From Bacillota bacterium (GTDB lineage Bacteria; Bacillota; Clostridia; Lachnospirales; Lachnospiraceae), in NCBI GenBank assembly GCA_023428655.1, contig JAEYXC010000184.1:1-8748 (forward strand): a stretch of 8,748 bases of DNA, given 5' to 3'. Positions 1 through 7,324 of the stretch are shown piece by piece. Position numbers and translations under genes: made by a program. The stretch's first letter is position 1. Every line of letters starts with the position of its first letter. The notes beneath the pieces are model-generated. The model was not told where the DNA came from, searched no databases, and saw nothing but the letters and a program-made list of their open reading frames with translations.

Positions 1-945
1 CTTAGGCTCAGGCTTGATTGCTTTAACCTCGTAGGATATAACTCCTCCATCCACATAGTGAATGAAGTTAAAGGTTGGTTTACTGAGTGTAAAATGCTTT
101 TTGCTATAATTGGATAAAAGATATACCTGATATCCGTTCTCCTTCAGACTTTTAACCAGCTTCGTTGAATAAGGATATTCCCTTACGACCTGATCAAAGG
201 AGCGAAAGAAGGATAATATCTCTTGCTCAATTCCCGGATCCCTCTCGATGCTTTGTGCAATCAGCTCCTCTTCCTCTCGTTCACCGCGGTCCCATTCATC
301 CCAGTAACCACTCAGTACGGTTGCTTTTCCGATTCGTTCTATCATTTCCGGTGAGTAACCACACTCCTCCAGATATTCCTTCCACCGAAAATGTGCTAAA
401 ACATTGCCAATGTCAAAAACAATCGTTGTTATCTTGTCCATTCTATTCTCACTCCAATGCTTACTGTTCTTCTGGAAGGCTACCCTAGGCGCCCCACTCT
501 CCAGATAGATGGTGCCGCATCTGTTGTAGCCATTCTTTTGAAGGAACTTCTGCATAACTGTATTATCCTCATGAGTATCAATGCGGATATTATGACATTG
601 TTCATAGCACCAGTTAAGACAAAAGGAGGCTACTCCCTTGCCATGATTGGCTGAGGCAATACGGTGTATTACACCATAGGGCTCCTCATCCAACCATTCT
701 CCATCATATATCTTAATATAGGTTGGATCCACACCTTCGGTAAAACAGAATACACCAACGATTTGGCCCTCCTCCACGCAGACATAGCTTCTCTTCTCAC
801 GAATGTCCTCTGTGATCAGCTCAGTACTTGGGTAACCGTTAATCCATTGATTGTGATTACCATGCTGTCTCATATATTGCCTGGCATGGTCATAGATTGC
901 CATAACTGTATTCAAATCCTCTGGTGAGGTAAGTCTTATCTCCAT
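1..945 (-). CDS. GNAT acetyltransferase fused in frame to a YihX-like HAD phosphatase (3' end cut by window edge)
   Basis: The frame is open without a stop from the ATG at 945 to base 1 (315 codons) and continues beyond the window. Residues 1-158 look like a complete GNAT domain: a GKGVA turn at 102-106 in the acetyl-CoA region, RIDTHEDN at 121-128, and a typical family end near GAPRVAFQK (151-159). After a roughly 9-residue linker, Met169 begins a HAD domain: FDIGNVL with the presumed nucleophile Asp178, LLSNYS (motif II Ser278), and IKPEPK (motif III Lys311). The loops resemble the YihX group of sugar-phosphate phosphatases; motif IV is outside the window. The start at 945 has GGAAAGGA about 9 bases upstream; an in-frame ATG at 996 has no ribosome site. 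Met169 has its own GGAGTGAG site, so the HAD part may also be made alone. It could be a true fusion or two genes that lost a stop. Substrates are unknown. Confidence 0.85.
   Translation of the reverse strand, partial: MEIRLTSPEDLNTVMAIYDHARQYMRQHGNHNQWINGYPSTELITEDIREKRSYVCVEEGQIVGVFCFTEGVDPTYIKIYDGEWLDEEPYGVIHRIASANHGKGVASFCLNWCYEQCHNIRIDTHEDNTVMQKFLQKNGYNRCGTIYLESGAPRVAFQKNSKHWSENRMDKITTIVFDIGNVLAHFRWKEYLEECGYSPEMIERIGKATVLSGYWDEWDRGEREEEELIAQSIERDPGIEQEILSFFRSFDQVVREYPYSTKLVKSLKENGYQVYLLSNYSKKHFTLSKPTFNFIHYVDGGVISYEVKAIKPEPK
448..455 (-). promoter_or_regulatory. Internal ribosome binding site at the GNAT/HAD border
   Basis: On the minus strand GGAGTGAG stands 6 bases before the in-frame ATG at 441-439, the codon where a stand-alone HAD protein would begin. 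This spacing is normal for translation start. It suggests either that the HAD domain is also translated separately or that the site is left over from a time when the two genes were separate. Confidence 0.5.
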
Positions 946-976
946 ATTGGTGAATCCTTTCCGTAGATAATAATTT

Positions 977-1000
977 ATTATACTTCCTTCAATCATTATA
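977..1000 (-). promoter_or_regulatory. Candidate -10 boxes upstream of the GNAT-HAD gene
   Basis: Two TATAAT hexamers on the minus strand (1000-995 and 982-977) lie 32-50 bases before the ATG at 945. Neither has a recognisable -35 at 16-18 bases, so only the -10 match supports them. The 117-base gap to the upstream gene shows no convincing terminator; a weak CTATC/GATAG pairing around 1021-1060 is not followed by a T run on the minus strand. Confidence 0.3.
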
Positions 1001-1062
1001 ATATATGGCTGTATAGAAAGCTATCCTTAATGCTGAGATCCGACCCTGCTGATTGATAGGAA

Positions 1063-3123
1063 CTAAGGGAGTAGCTTCTTAATCGAAAAGGCGCTAATTC
1101 GATCCACCTTATAGGATGCATCTTGAAAGGCGGCTGACTCATAGAGTACATAGACATAATTTCCATCTATGGCAATGCCTTCATTCATGGAGGGAACCTC
1201 TACATATTTTAGACTGTCGCCCAGATCCATACTGCCACTGCCTTCCTCTGAGTATTCCGGAAGATATACATCAATCTGACGCATATATCCACGTAAGCCC
1301 TTATATAATTGGCAGGAACGAGACATTAATAGATAACCGTCCTTCGTAAAGGCGATTCCTTGCACTCTTGTTGGCATAGTCATCTCATCCACCTTCGTCA
1401 AGGAAACATTGGTATCAAAGTCATCCACATAGAAGCTGTACATCTTTGTGCTCTTCAGTTCATTATAAGACCCCACCCAAAGCTTTTCATTATAATAAGT
1501 AATATAGGAGGCTGATATCCCAACCTTACATACGGAATGGAAGCTGACATTTACACTGGGCTCCTTCGATTTTACCGCTGCCACAATATCGGAATACCAT
1601 AATGCGGACACCCTGCTTCCGGTTGTCACATAGACACTCTTCCCATCAAAGGTTATTCCTCCGACATGAGCATCGGTGGGTAATACCAGTGTGGTTAATA
1701 GTTTTTTTGACTTTTTGTCCATGACATAGATCACCGATAGCTCTTCATCGGACATATCATAGGCTGTCATCAGAAGATAATTCTTAGCAAAGGTGATACC
1801 TTGGGGGCACATTGTTGTACTCTGGAAGCCTCCAATATTGGTATTAATCAGGCCCGGTATGATATAGCTCTTTTTGTAATTGATATTATCTTTAAAGAAT
1901 GGGGTATTGATATAGGCTGAGGATTGCTTAAAGGCTTTTTCATCCGGAAAAATTTTTGCTTCCGTGCTGGTAGCCTTCGGCTCTTCTATCGTAACCGTTT
2001 TCACCTCTGATTTTTCACCCTCATATATATTACCGTTATACTCCATCTTGGCTACCATATAATAGGAATATTGATAGCCCGTAAGCAGCTTCTCCACCAG
2101 ATAGGAATTTGTCCCTCCAGCAACGGTAGTCATTAGGGAGTAACCCGTGCTATCATCGCCGGAATAGATCTCATAGGAGGTCGCCCCAGTAACTGCTCCC
2201 CAGGTCAACCTGGCCATCCTGTCGCCGCCCTTTAGGCGTAGTACCACCTTGGAAGGCTTAGTACATATCTCAAGCATCGGTGAGCTCTCGCCATAAAAGG
2301 TATTATTTATTCGATAAGCACGGACGATATATTGATAAACCGTACCTGATTTGAGCTTCGTGTCCAAATAAGTATTCGTTATAGAATCTCCACAATAGGT
2401 ATAATCGGTCATAGAGGACGTCTTACGATAAATGCTATAGCCTGTCGCTCCACTCACTGCACTCCAGGTAAGCCCCACCGAGGTATCCGTTGCTTCAACC
2501 TTGCTTAGGTATTCAACCTTCGCCGGTGCAGTTGTAGCCTGGAACGGATCGGAGAATAAACCGCTGTAGTTCACTCCATCCAGCTGCTTAATCCCACGGA
2601 TCTGATAAGAAGAAATCAAACCGCTGTAATCCGTCACAGAATAAGAATTTGTCCGTACCGTTGCATACAGACTGTACTCATTGGCAAACTCACTCTTACG
2701 ATAAACCTCATAATAGGAAATATCATTGGAAGCCGGCCAGGTAATAGTATAGCTGTTTTGACCGCGCTCACTGATGCTGACTTTGGTAATCTTCGCAGGC
2801 AACACTTGAACTGAAATGTATACAGAAAGATTCTGATAACGAATTGTAATGATTTGAGTTCCCAATTTCTTATTATCAAAGCCCTCGATTACATAGTCCG
2901 TTACGATGCTGCTGGTTCCGTCACTGTTAAGACCAAGGATTTCCATTCCCGTTGTATCGAAATTTTCACCGTACCCATACACTACCTTATCCGGATATCG
3001 ACCAAGCTGTATCTGATTAACCGTAGTAATCGTCGTTGCACTTGCTTGCTTCAAATCGGACAGATTGAATAGGCCAAATGAGACAATGGTTACGAGAAAT
3101 AATATCACTATTTTTTTCTTCAT
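1063..3123 (-). CDS. Secreted protein: Big_3 domain, three fibronectin-III domains, C-terminal beta-propeller-like region
   Basis: The 686-residue product begins with a signal peptide: MKKK, a hydrophobic stretch at 5-20, and a likely signal peptidase I site after ASA (27-29). Residues about 43-108 match a bacterial Ig-like Big_3 domain (YGYGENFDTTGMEI, SDGTSSIVTDY, GTQIITIRY). Three fibronectin-III domains follow at about 110-196, 200-288 and 290-378, with repeated WSAVSGATGYSIYRK-type strands. Residues about 400-686 repeat a pattern of QGITF / GGITFDGKSVYVTT / QGIAFTKDGYLLMS / EGIAIDGNYVYVLY, which suggests beta-propeller blades. There is no LPXTG, SLH or transmembrane anchor, so it is probably released or loosely held at the surface. 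No enzyme motif is visible and the ligand is unknown. GGAGAGG about 8 bases before the ATG supports the start. The gene seems to stand alone. Confidence 0.88.
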   Translation of the reverse strand: MKKKIVILFLVTIVSFGLFNLSDLKQASATTITTVNQIQLGRYPDKVVYGYGENFDTTGMEILGLNSDGTSSIVTDYVIEGFDNKKLGTQIITIRYQNLSVYISVQVLPAKITKVSISERGQNSYTITWPASNDISYYEVYRKSEFANEYSLYATVRTNSYSVTDYSGLISSYQIRGIKQLDGVNYSGLFSDPFQATTAPAKVEYLSKVEATDTSVGLTWSAVSGATGYSIYRKTSSMTDYTYCGDSITNTYLDTKLKSGTVYQYIVRAYRINNTFYGESSPMLEICTKPSKVVLRLKGGDRMARLTWGAVTGATSYEIYSGDDSTGYSLMTTVAGGTNSYLVEKLLTGYQYSYYMVAKMEYNGNIYEGEKSEVKTVTIEEPKATSTEAKIFPDEKAFKQSSAYINTPFFKDNINYKKSYIIPGLINTNIGGFQSTTMCPQGITFAKNYLLMTAYDMSDEELSVIYVMDKKSKKLLTTLVLPTDAHVGGITFDGKSVYVTTGSRVSALWYSDIVAAVKSKEPSVNVSFHSVCKVGISASYITYYNEKLWVGSYNELKSTKMYSFYVDDFDTNVSLTKVDEMTMPTRVQGIAFTKDGYLLMSRSCQLYKGLRGYMRQIDVYLPEYSEEGSGSMDLGDSLKYVEVPSMNEGIAIDGNYVYVLYESAAFQDASYKVDRISAFSIKKLLP

Positions 3124-3174
3124 TATGTAAGCCTCTCCTTATTAGTAAACCTTTGGTAGTTTGTATCAGTGCCT

Positions 3175-3180
3175 ATTATA
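3175..3180 (-). promoter_or_regulatory. Candidate -10 box of the fibronectin-III gene
   Basis: TATAAT on the minus strand lies 52 bases before the ATG at 3123. A perfect TTGACA (3197-3192) precedes it by only 11 bases, too close to form a standard promoter with it. The -10 is plausible; the pair as a whole is not convincing. Confidence 0.35.
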
Positions 3181-3261
3181 AGAGAGCTATTTGTCAATCT
3201 TGTGGTAAAAAAGTGAAGAAAAGCTTAAGGTACCATCCAACCGCAAAGTCCAGTATATGCT

Positions 3262-3465
3262 ACGGGCTGTTTGATGAGAACAAAAACGAAGGTAGTGCTA
3301 CAGCTTCCCTCACACACAGATTGACGGACACCCTACCCCAATGTATGTCATAGTCGAACACTCATGTTCGCCTCTGTCTTACATTAGGATAGGCTGTTCG
3401 TCAAACAGTGTATTATGGGAAGCATGTTACACTACCTTCGTTATATATAGGCTAAGACAGCCCGT
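3262..3465 (-). ncRNA. Rod-like 204-base inverted-repeat element, candidate structured RNA
   Basis: The segment folds on itself along its full length. Pairings: ACGGGCTGT 3262-3270 with 3457-3465 (9 bp); AACGAAGGTAGTG 3285-3297 with 3430-3442 (13 bp); GCTTCCC 3303-3309 with 3417-3423 (7 bp); ACAC 3312-3315 with 3408-3411; TTGACGGACA 3321-3330 with 3395-3404 (10 bp, one G-U); CCTA and CC (3332-3338) with 3387-3393; AATGTA 3340-3345 with 3380-3385; CGAACA 3355-3360 with 3365-3370, closing a CTCA loop. This is about 65-68 pairs, with a 14-by-14 open loop after the closing stem. The fold works on either strand. The minus strand is preferred because a TATAAT box ends one base before the closing stem. 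The family is not recognised. The size and rod shape recall 6S RNA, but no conserved 6S sequence is identified, and a mobile-element remnant is the main alternative. Confidence 0.45.
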
Positions 3466-3466
3466 T

Positions 3467-3472
3467 ATTATA
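3467..3472 (-). promoter_or_regulatory. -10 box abutting the rod-like element
   Basis: TATAAT on the minus strand. A start 5-7 bases downstream would fall on the GGG at 3463-3461, so the transcript would begin inside the closing stem of the rod. The -35 region (CGTACA, 17-base spacer) is weak. This supports, but does not prove, a dedicated transcript. Confidence 0.35.
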
Positions 3473-3573
3473 AAATCAGATTTATTAATTGTACGAAATA
3501 TCGATTGGATGAAACCTAGCACCGTTTAAATAGAAACATAGTATGGTGTAAAAAATTCCAAACAAGTCCGTTC

Positions 3574-4059
3574 CTAAGCTTTACCTAAGCGGCGGAGCAT
3601 GGTCTTCTCCACAGCATTCATGATATTCTCATAGCCGGTACAACGACACAGGTTACCGGATAATTGCTTACGAAGCTCTTCTCTGGTATATTCCTTTCCA
3701 CTCTCCAGTATCTGTACGGCTGTCATGATGAAGCCCGGTGTGCAGAAGCCACATTGAACTGCCGCTTCATCGATAAAGGCCTGTTGAATATCTGCCAATT
3801 CGCCGCCCGGTCCAAGCAAGCTCTCCAGAGTGCGGATATTCTTACCATCCGCCCAGATTGCCAGATAGATACATGAGTTAAAGCATTCACCATCAATAAT
3901 CACATTGCAAGCACCGCATTCACCAACCTCACAGCCCTTTTTTACAGAGGTAAGATGATAATCGTTACGCAGCATATCAGTTAAGGAAGCGCGGACATCT
4001 ACCATAGTCTCGGTTTCTTTCCCGTTAATTGTACATTTCACTAATTTATACTGTGCCAT
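3574..4059 (-). CDS. xdhC: Xanthine dehydrogenase-type iron-sulfur subunit XdhC
   Basis: The 161-residue product is the electron-transfer subunit, with two [2Fe-2S] clusters that carry electrons from the molybdenum site to FAD. All eight cysteine ligands are present: the plant-ferredoxin-like cluster has C43, C48, C51 and C63 (GCEVGECGAC, then C63); the second has C103, C106, C138 and C140 (QCGFCTPGF and GNLCRCTGY). The length matches E. coli XdhC (159). The ATG overlaps the xdhB stop as TAATG, with GGAGGTGA seven bases upstream inside xdhB, pointing to coupled translation. It is the last gene of the operon. The name follows E. coli use; in other species 'XdhC' means a cofactor-insertion protein, which this is not. 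Nicotinate, CO or aldehyde hydroxylases have similar small subunits, so the substrate class rests mainly on XdhA. Confidence 0.95.
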   Translation of the reverse strand: MAQYKLVKCTINGKETETMVDVRASLTDMLRNDYHLTSVKKGCEVGECGACNVIIDGECFNSCIYLAIWADGKNIRTLESLLGPGGELADIQQAFIDEAAVQCGFCTPGFIMTAVQILESGKEYTREELRKQLSGNLCRCTGYENIMNAVEKTMLRRLGKA

Positions 4060-4940
4060 TATACTTCACCTCCTGAAAGCTTGATCGCTTCTAGTAAGCA
4101 ACGACTTGCCATTTCAATGGCAATATGCTGACGAAGGGCCTTGGAAGCTCGCCAGCTATCACGGGGTCTGATATCCTCTAGGACGGCTTCACTCACCTTC
4201 TTTATCAGCTCACTGCTGATCTCCCCATTCCTTCCGATCTCTTCTGCATGTGTAGCGCGGAGTGGTGTAGGACCTTGAACTCCATAGGCTATACGGATAT
4301 CCACTAAGGTCTTCTTATCCTCGGACAGCTTCACATTCACAGAACAACCGGAGGTTGCAATATCCATGGCATTTCTCATGGCATACTTAATATAATGACC
4401 ACGATATCCTTCATAGCTTTCCTTCGGAATTAGAATTGCCGTCTGTAGCTCATCCGGCCGAATATCAACCGTACCTGCCTTAATGTAGAACTCCCTAATC
4501 GGGATCTGGCGTACCCCCTCACTGCCGGTCAGTTCAATCTGAGCATCCCAGGCAAATAGAGTCGAGGCAGAGTCTGCGGAGGTTACACCATTACAGGTAT
4601 TCCCACCGATAGTACCGATATTTCTGATCTGAGGTCCACCGATCATATCTACAGCTTCACCCAGAACATTGATGTATTTTTGAATAATCGGATCCTTGGT
4701 AATATGAGAAAAGCTTGTTAGGGAACCGATACGGATTGTACCTTCCTGTGTAAGTGTGACCCCTCTCAGCTCATCCAACAAATAGATGCTGATTACCTCT
4801 TTCCCTGCGAGCTTACCCTCCCGCATTTGAATTAATATATCACTTCCTCCGGCTAATATGATTGCCTGGGGGTGTGCTAAGCGAAGCTCTACCGCATGAC
4901 TAACACTGGTTGCCTCAAACATTTCCTTTATATCATACAT
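4059..4940 (-). CDS. xdhB: Xanthine dehydrogenase-type FAD-binding subunit XdhB
   Basis: The 293-residue product binds FAD and passes electrons to the final acceptor (probably NAD or a similar carrier). It shows the FAD-binding signatures of the CO-dehydrogenase/xanthine-dehydrogenase medium subunit: ILAGGSDILIQ (28-38, with AGGSD 30-34) and IRNIGTIGGNTCNG (105-118, with TIGGN 110-114), then the C-terminal domain with RDSWRASKALR (260-270). Length and wording closely follow E. coli XdhB (292 residues; for example GPQIRN, TSADSA, KYAMR-AMDI). The start has AAAGGGG about 7 bases upstream and lies 15 bases after the xdhA stop. No cysteine cluster of the 4Fe-4S-binding FAD subunits (4-hydroxybenzoyl-CoA reductase type) is seen. 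Confidence 0.95.
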   Translation of the reverse strand: MYDIKEMFEATSVSHAVELRLAHPQAIILAGGSDILIQMREGKLAGKEVISIYLLDELRGVTLTQEGTIRIGSLTSFSHITKDPIIQKYINVLGEAVDMIGGPQIRNIGTIGGNTCNGVTSADSASTLFAWDAQIELTGSEGVRQIPIREFYIKAGTVDIRPDELQTAILIPKESYEGYRGHYIKYAMRNAMDIATSGCSVNVKLSEDKKTLVDIRIAYGVQGPTPLRATHAEEIGRNGEISSELIKKVSEAVLEDIRPRDSWRASKALRQHIAIEMASRCLLEAIKLSGGEV

Positions 4941-4955
4941 GAGTTTTCCCCTTTC

Positions 4956-7238
4956 TTATATTAGCCCTTCCTCTTTAAAACGTTCAAAGAGGATATGAGG
5001 TGTCATAGGAGCGTTGTTAATTGCAACTCCGGTAGCATTTAAGATTGCATTACGGATTGCCGGCGCTACCGGACATGCCGGCGGCTCACCAAGCGCTTTT
5101 GTTCCAAAGGCACTGGTCGGTTCATAATTTTCAACAAATTGAGCTTCCAGATGCGGATGATCCATAAAGGTTGAGAGCTTATAATCCAACAGATTATCAT
5201 TTAATGTCTTACCTGTTTTAGGGTCAAAGAGCATCTGCTCCGCTAAAGCATAACCAATTCCCATACTCATTCCGCCATGAACCTGAGCCTCTGCCAGCTG
5301 CGGATTAATTAACTTACCTGCATCATGAACATTGATGATATCCAGTAAGTTAACCTTACAGAGCGGAATGTCCACCTCAACCTCTGCGAAGCAGCAGCCA
5401 AAGGAATAAGCATTGGTCTTAATCTGATAGGTACTTTCCGAGGTCATATGCTCGCTGTGGCTCATACTATATAGTGCTTCCGTGGCAAGATCACTAAGGG
5501 TAATCATCATACGTCCATCGGTCTTTCTAATAATCTGTCCATCGATGAGATCCAGCTCAAAGGAAGGCATTCTTGTTAATTCATATGCATATTTTAGAAT
5601 ACGATCCTTTAACAGCAGCGCAGTCTGCTTGATGGCAAAGCCTGCCACATAGGTCTGTCTGGAGGCATAAGCACTGGTACCGAAGGGAGTTACATCCGTA
5701 TCCTGATTTGACACTACATGAACCTTGCTAAAGGGAATTCCTAACGCATCCGCCGTCATTTGAGCAAAGGCTGTATCCGCACCCTGACCGATCTCAGTCT
5801 CAGCAAGCTGCACCTGAACGGATCCATCCTGATTGAGTACCATTCGACAAGCGGAGGTCTCTAAGCTGATTGGCCATACACCGGTGTTATACCAGAATAC
5901 GGCACAGCCCACGCCCTTACGAATGGGACCGGTCTGATTCTGATATTCCTTAAACTTACGATCAAAATCTATGTAGTTCTTACCTTTTTCCAGACACTGA
6001 TTAAAGCTGTCAGAGTAATTCTCATTCTTGGAGAAGCCATCCACAAATCCGACGGGCATCAAGGTATTACGACGATACTCCACGGGATCCTTGCCAAGTG
6101 CTCGTGCTATATCCTCCGTATGTGATTCTGCCGCAAACATCGCCTGCGGAATTCCATAGCCTCTCATCGCTCCGGCAACCGGACGATTCGTAAATACTGT
6201 ATAGCAATCACATTCCATATTATCACAAGGATACAGCTGCGGGATCGCATTCATTCCCTTTGCTGCAATCCCATGTCCGTGTGAAGCATAGGCTCCCTGG
6301 TTGGAGTAGCATTCCAGCTTTCTTGCTGTAACTACACCATCGGGACGTACCCAGCTGGTCACATGAAAACGAATCGCATGACGCACTCGATTATTTACAA
6401 AGGTCTCTTCTCGGGTAACATCGATCTTCACGGGACGACCGCCTACTTGCGTTGTCAAATAAGCGCAAAGGGGTTCATACAAGGCATCCTGCTTATTACC
6501 AAAGCCTCCGCCGATATAGGGTTTGATGATACGAACATCACCCCAGGGAATTCCCAAGGCCTGCCCGACAACTCGGCGTACAATATGGGGAATCTGCGTT
6601 GAGGATACCACGGTAATACGGTTACCCTCCATACTTGCATAACAGATATGATTTTCAATATGACAATGCTGAACTGTGGGAGTTTCGTACCAAGCATCAA
6701 ACTTCATCAGTCCCGGTTCCTTAATCGCTTCCTCGTAATTTCCTTTGCGGATTGAGGAGTGTCCCAGCAGATTGTTCGGATATGCTTCATGGAGCTGTGG
6801 AGCCTCCGGCTTCATTGCCTCCTGCACATCAAGAACAAAGGGATATTCTTCATATTCTACCTTGATTGCTTCCAGTGCTTGCTTCGCAGCGACCTCCGTC
6901 TCTGCAATTACTGCTGCGATATCGTCTCCGTAAAAACGTACTTGATCCGTTAATAAGAGTCTGTCTGCAACGTCCTGATGGGCGGGATCCGTAGACCATG
7001 GATGACCTGCTGTCGGGAAATAAATCTTTGGCACATCAAAACAGGTGATTATCTTAACCACCCCCGGAATCCTCTCTGCCTCTGAAACATCCATGGATTT
7101 TACAATACCATGCGCAATTGTCGAATGAAGAATCTTGGCAGTAAATGCATTCTTCTCGCATAGATCCTCGGTATACTTCGCTCTTCCGATAACTTTGTCC
7201 AAGGCATCTACACGCGGAACACTTTGACCGACTGTCAT
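4956..7238 (-). CDS. xdhA: Xanthine dehydrogenase-type molybdenum-binding catalytic subunit XdhA
   Basis: The 760-residue product holds the molybdenum cofactor and active site. In order: the a/b hammerhead domain (about 15-140); GGGFGNKQD (243-251) and GAMRGYG (356-362) around the cofactor and substrate; GQG (484-486) and GTSAYASRQ (520-528) of the pterin-binding part; and KALGEPP (714-720), whose Glu718 corresponds to the catalytic glutamate of xanthine dehydrogenases. Arg359 fits the substrate-binding arginine. Where mammalian enzymes have a substrate-contacting Glu (FGGKE), this has Gln250, as does E. coli XdhA. Length (752 in E. coli) and the C-terminal GVAINNAPMTP also match E. coli XdhA. 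A near-perfect AAAGGAGG (7254-7247) precedes the ATG. It heads the operon xdhA-xdhB-xdhC. Purine hydroxylation is likely, but another N-heterocycle is possible; no maturation factor is in the window. Confidence 0.93.
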   Translation of the reverse strand: MTVGQSVPRVDALDKVIGRAKYTEDLCEKNAFTAKILHSTIAHGIVKSMDVSEAERIPGVVKIITCFDVPKIYFPTAGHPWSTDPAHQDVADRLLLTDQVRFYGDDIAAVIAETEVAAKQALEAIKVEYEEYPFVLDVQEAMKPEAPQLHEAYPNNLLGHSSIRKGNYEEAIKEPGLMKFDAWYETPTVQHCHIENHICYASMEGNRITVVSSTQIPHIVRRVVGQALGIPWGDVRIIKPYIGGGFGNKQDALYEPLCAYLTTQVGGRPVKIDVTREETFVNNRVRHAIRFHVTSWVRPDGVVTARKLECYSNQGAYASHGHGIAAKGMNAIPQLYPCDNMECDCYTVFTNRPVAGAMRGYGIPQAMFAAESHTEDIARALGKDPVEYRRNTLMPVGFVDGFSKNENYSDSFNQCLEKGKNYIDFDRKFKEYQNQTGPIRKGVGCAVFWYNTGVWPISLETSACRMVLNQDGSVQVQLAETEIGQGADTAFAQMTADALGIPFSKVHVVSNQDTDVTPFGTSAYASRQTYVAGFAIKQTALLLKDRILKYAYELTRMPSFELDLIDGQIIRKTDGRMMITLSDLATEALYSMSHSEHMTSESTYQIKTNAYSFGCCFAEVEVDIPLCKVNLLDIINVHDAGKLINPQLAEAQVHGGMSMGIGYALAEQMLFDPKTGKTLNDNLLDYKLSTFMDHPHLEAQFVENYEPTSAFGTKALGEPPACPVAPAIRNAILNATGVAINNAPMTPHILFERFKEEGLI

Positions 7239-7261
7239 TTTGGCAACCTCCTTTAATATGT

Positions 7262-7308
7262 AAATAATAAGCGTTTCTAGCTATTATTTCTTAGATCATT
7301 TAATCTAA
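7262..7308 (-). promoter_or_regulatory. Two hairpins in the xdh leader
   Basis: On the minus strand the roughly 80-base leader can form TTAGAT-(6)-ATCTAA (7308-7291) and then AAATAATAGC-(7)-GC(T)TATTATTT (7289-7262, one bulge). The second ends 7 bases before the AAAGGAGG ribosome site. Neither has a T run or matches the purine riboswitch consensus. They may affect mRNA stability or translation start, or be chance in AT-rich DNA. Confidence 0.35.
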
Positions 7309-7324
7309 TTTATATCTGATTCAT

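Larger units (their letters stand above)
3124..3573. other. 450-base gap without a gene
   Basis: The gap between xdhC and the fibronectin-III gene holds no credible protein. Open frames on the plus strand starting at 3078 and 3341 have no ribosome site and run over the inverted repeats. The gap holds a 204-base rod-like element (3262-3465), a TATAAT box just outside it (3467-3472), and a second TATAAT on the minus strand (3175-3180) before the fibronectin-III gene. No hairpin with a T run ends the xdh operon here; after xdhC only a T6 run without a convincing stem is seen (near 3550). Confidence 0.7.

Noticed and set aside
1021..1060. Terminator after the fibronectin-III gene
   Set aside because: Only CTATC/GATAG and a short AAT/ATT pair; the inner part does not pair and there is no T run on the minus strand.
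3175..3197. TTGACA and TATAAT as one promoter for the fibronectin-III gene
   Set aside because: The spacer is only 11 bases; the two hexamers cannot be read together by the usual sigma factor.
3271..3292. UUGAUGAG ... CGAA on the plus strand, like a hammerhead ribozyme core
   Set aside because: The invariant C of CUGAUGA is U, no stem II can form between the two blocks, and no suitable cleavage site with stems I and III is seen.
3262..3465. Rod-like element as a miniature transposable element
   Set aside because: The 9-bp ends are short, no target duplication is seen in the flanks, and a large open loop lies near the ends. Not excluded, but the structured-RNA reading fits better.
3078..3529. 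Plus-strand open frames of 91 and 62 codons in the gap
   Set aside because: They have no ribosome site, no recognisable protein character, and they run through the inverted repeats and into the fibronectin-III gene.
7239..7324. Purine riboswitch in the xdh leader
   Set aside because: GTTTCTA occurs only on the plus strand (7273-7279); the minus-strand leader lacks the three-way junction consensus.
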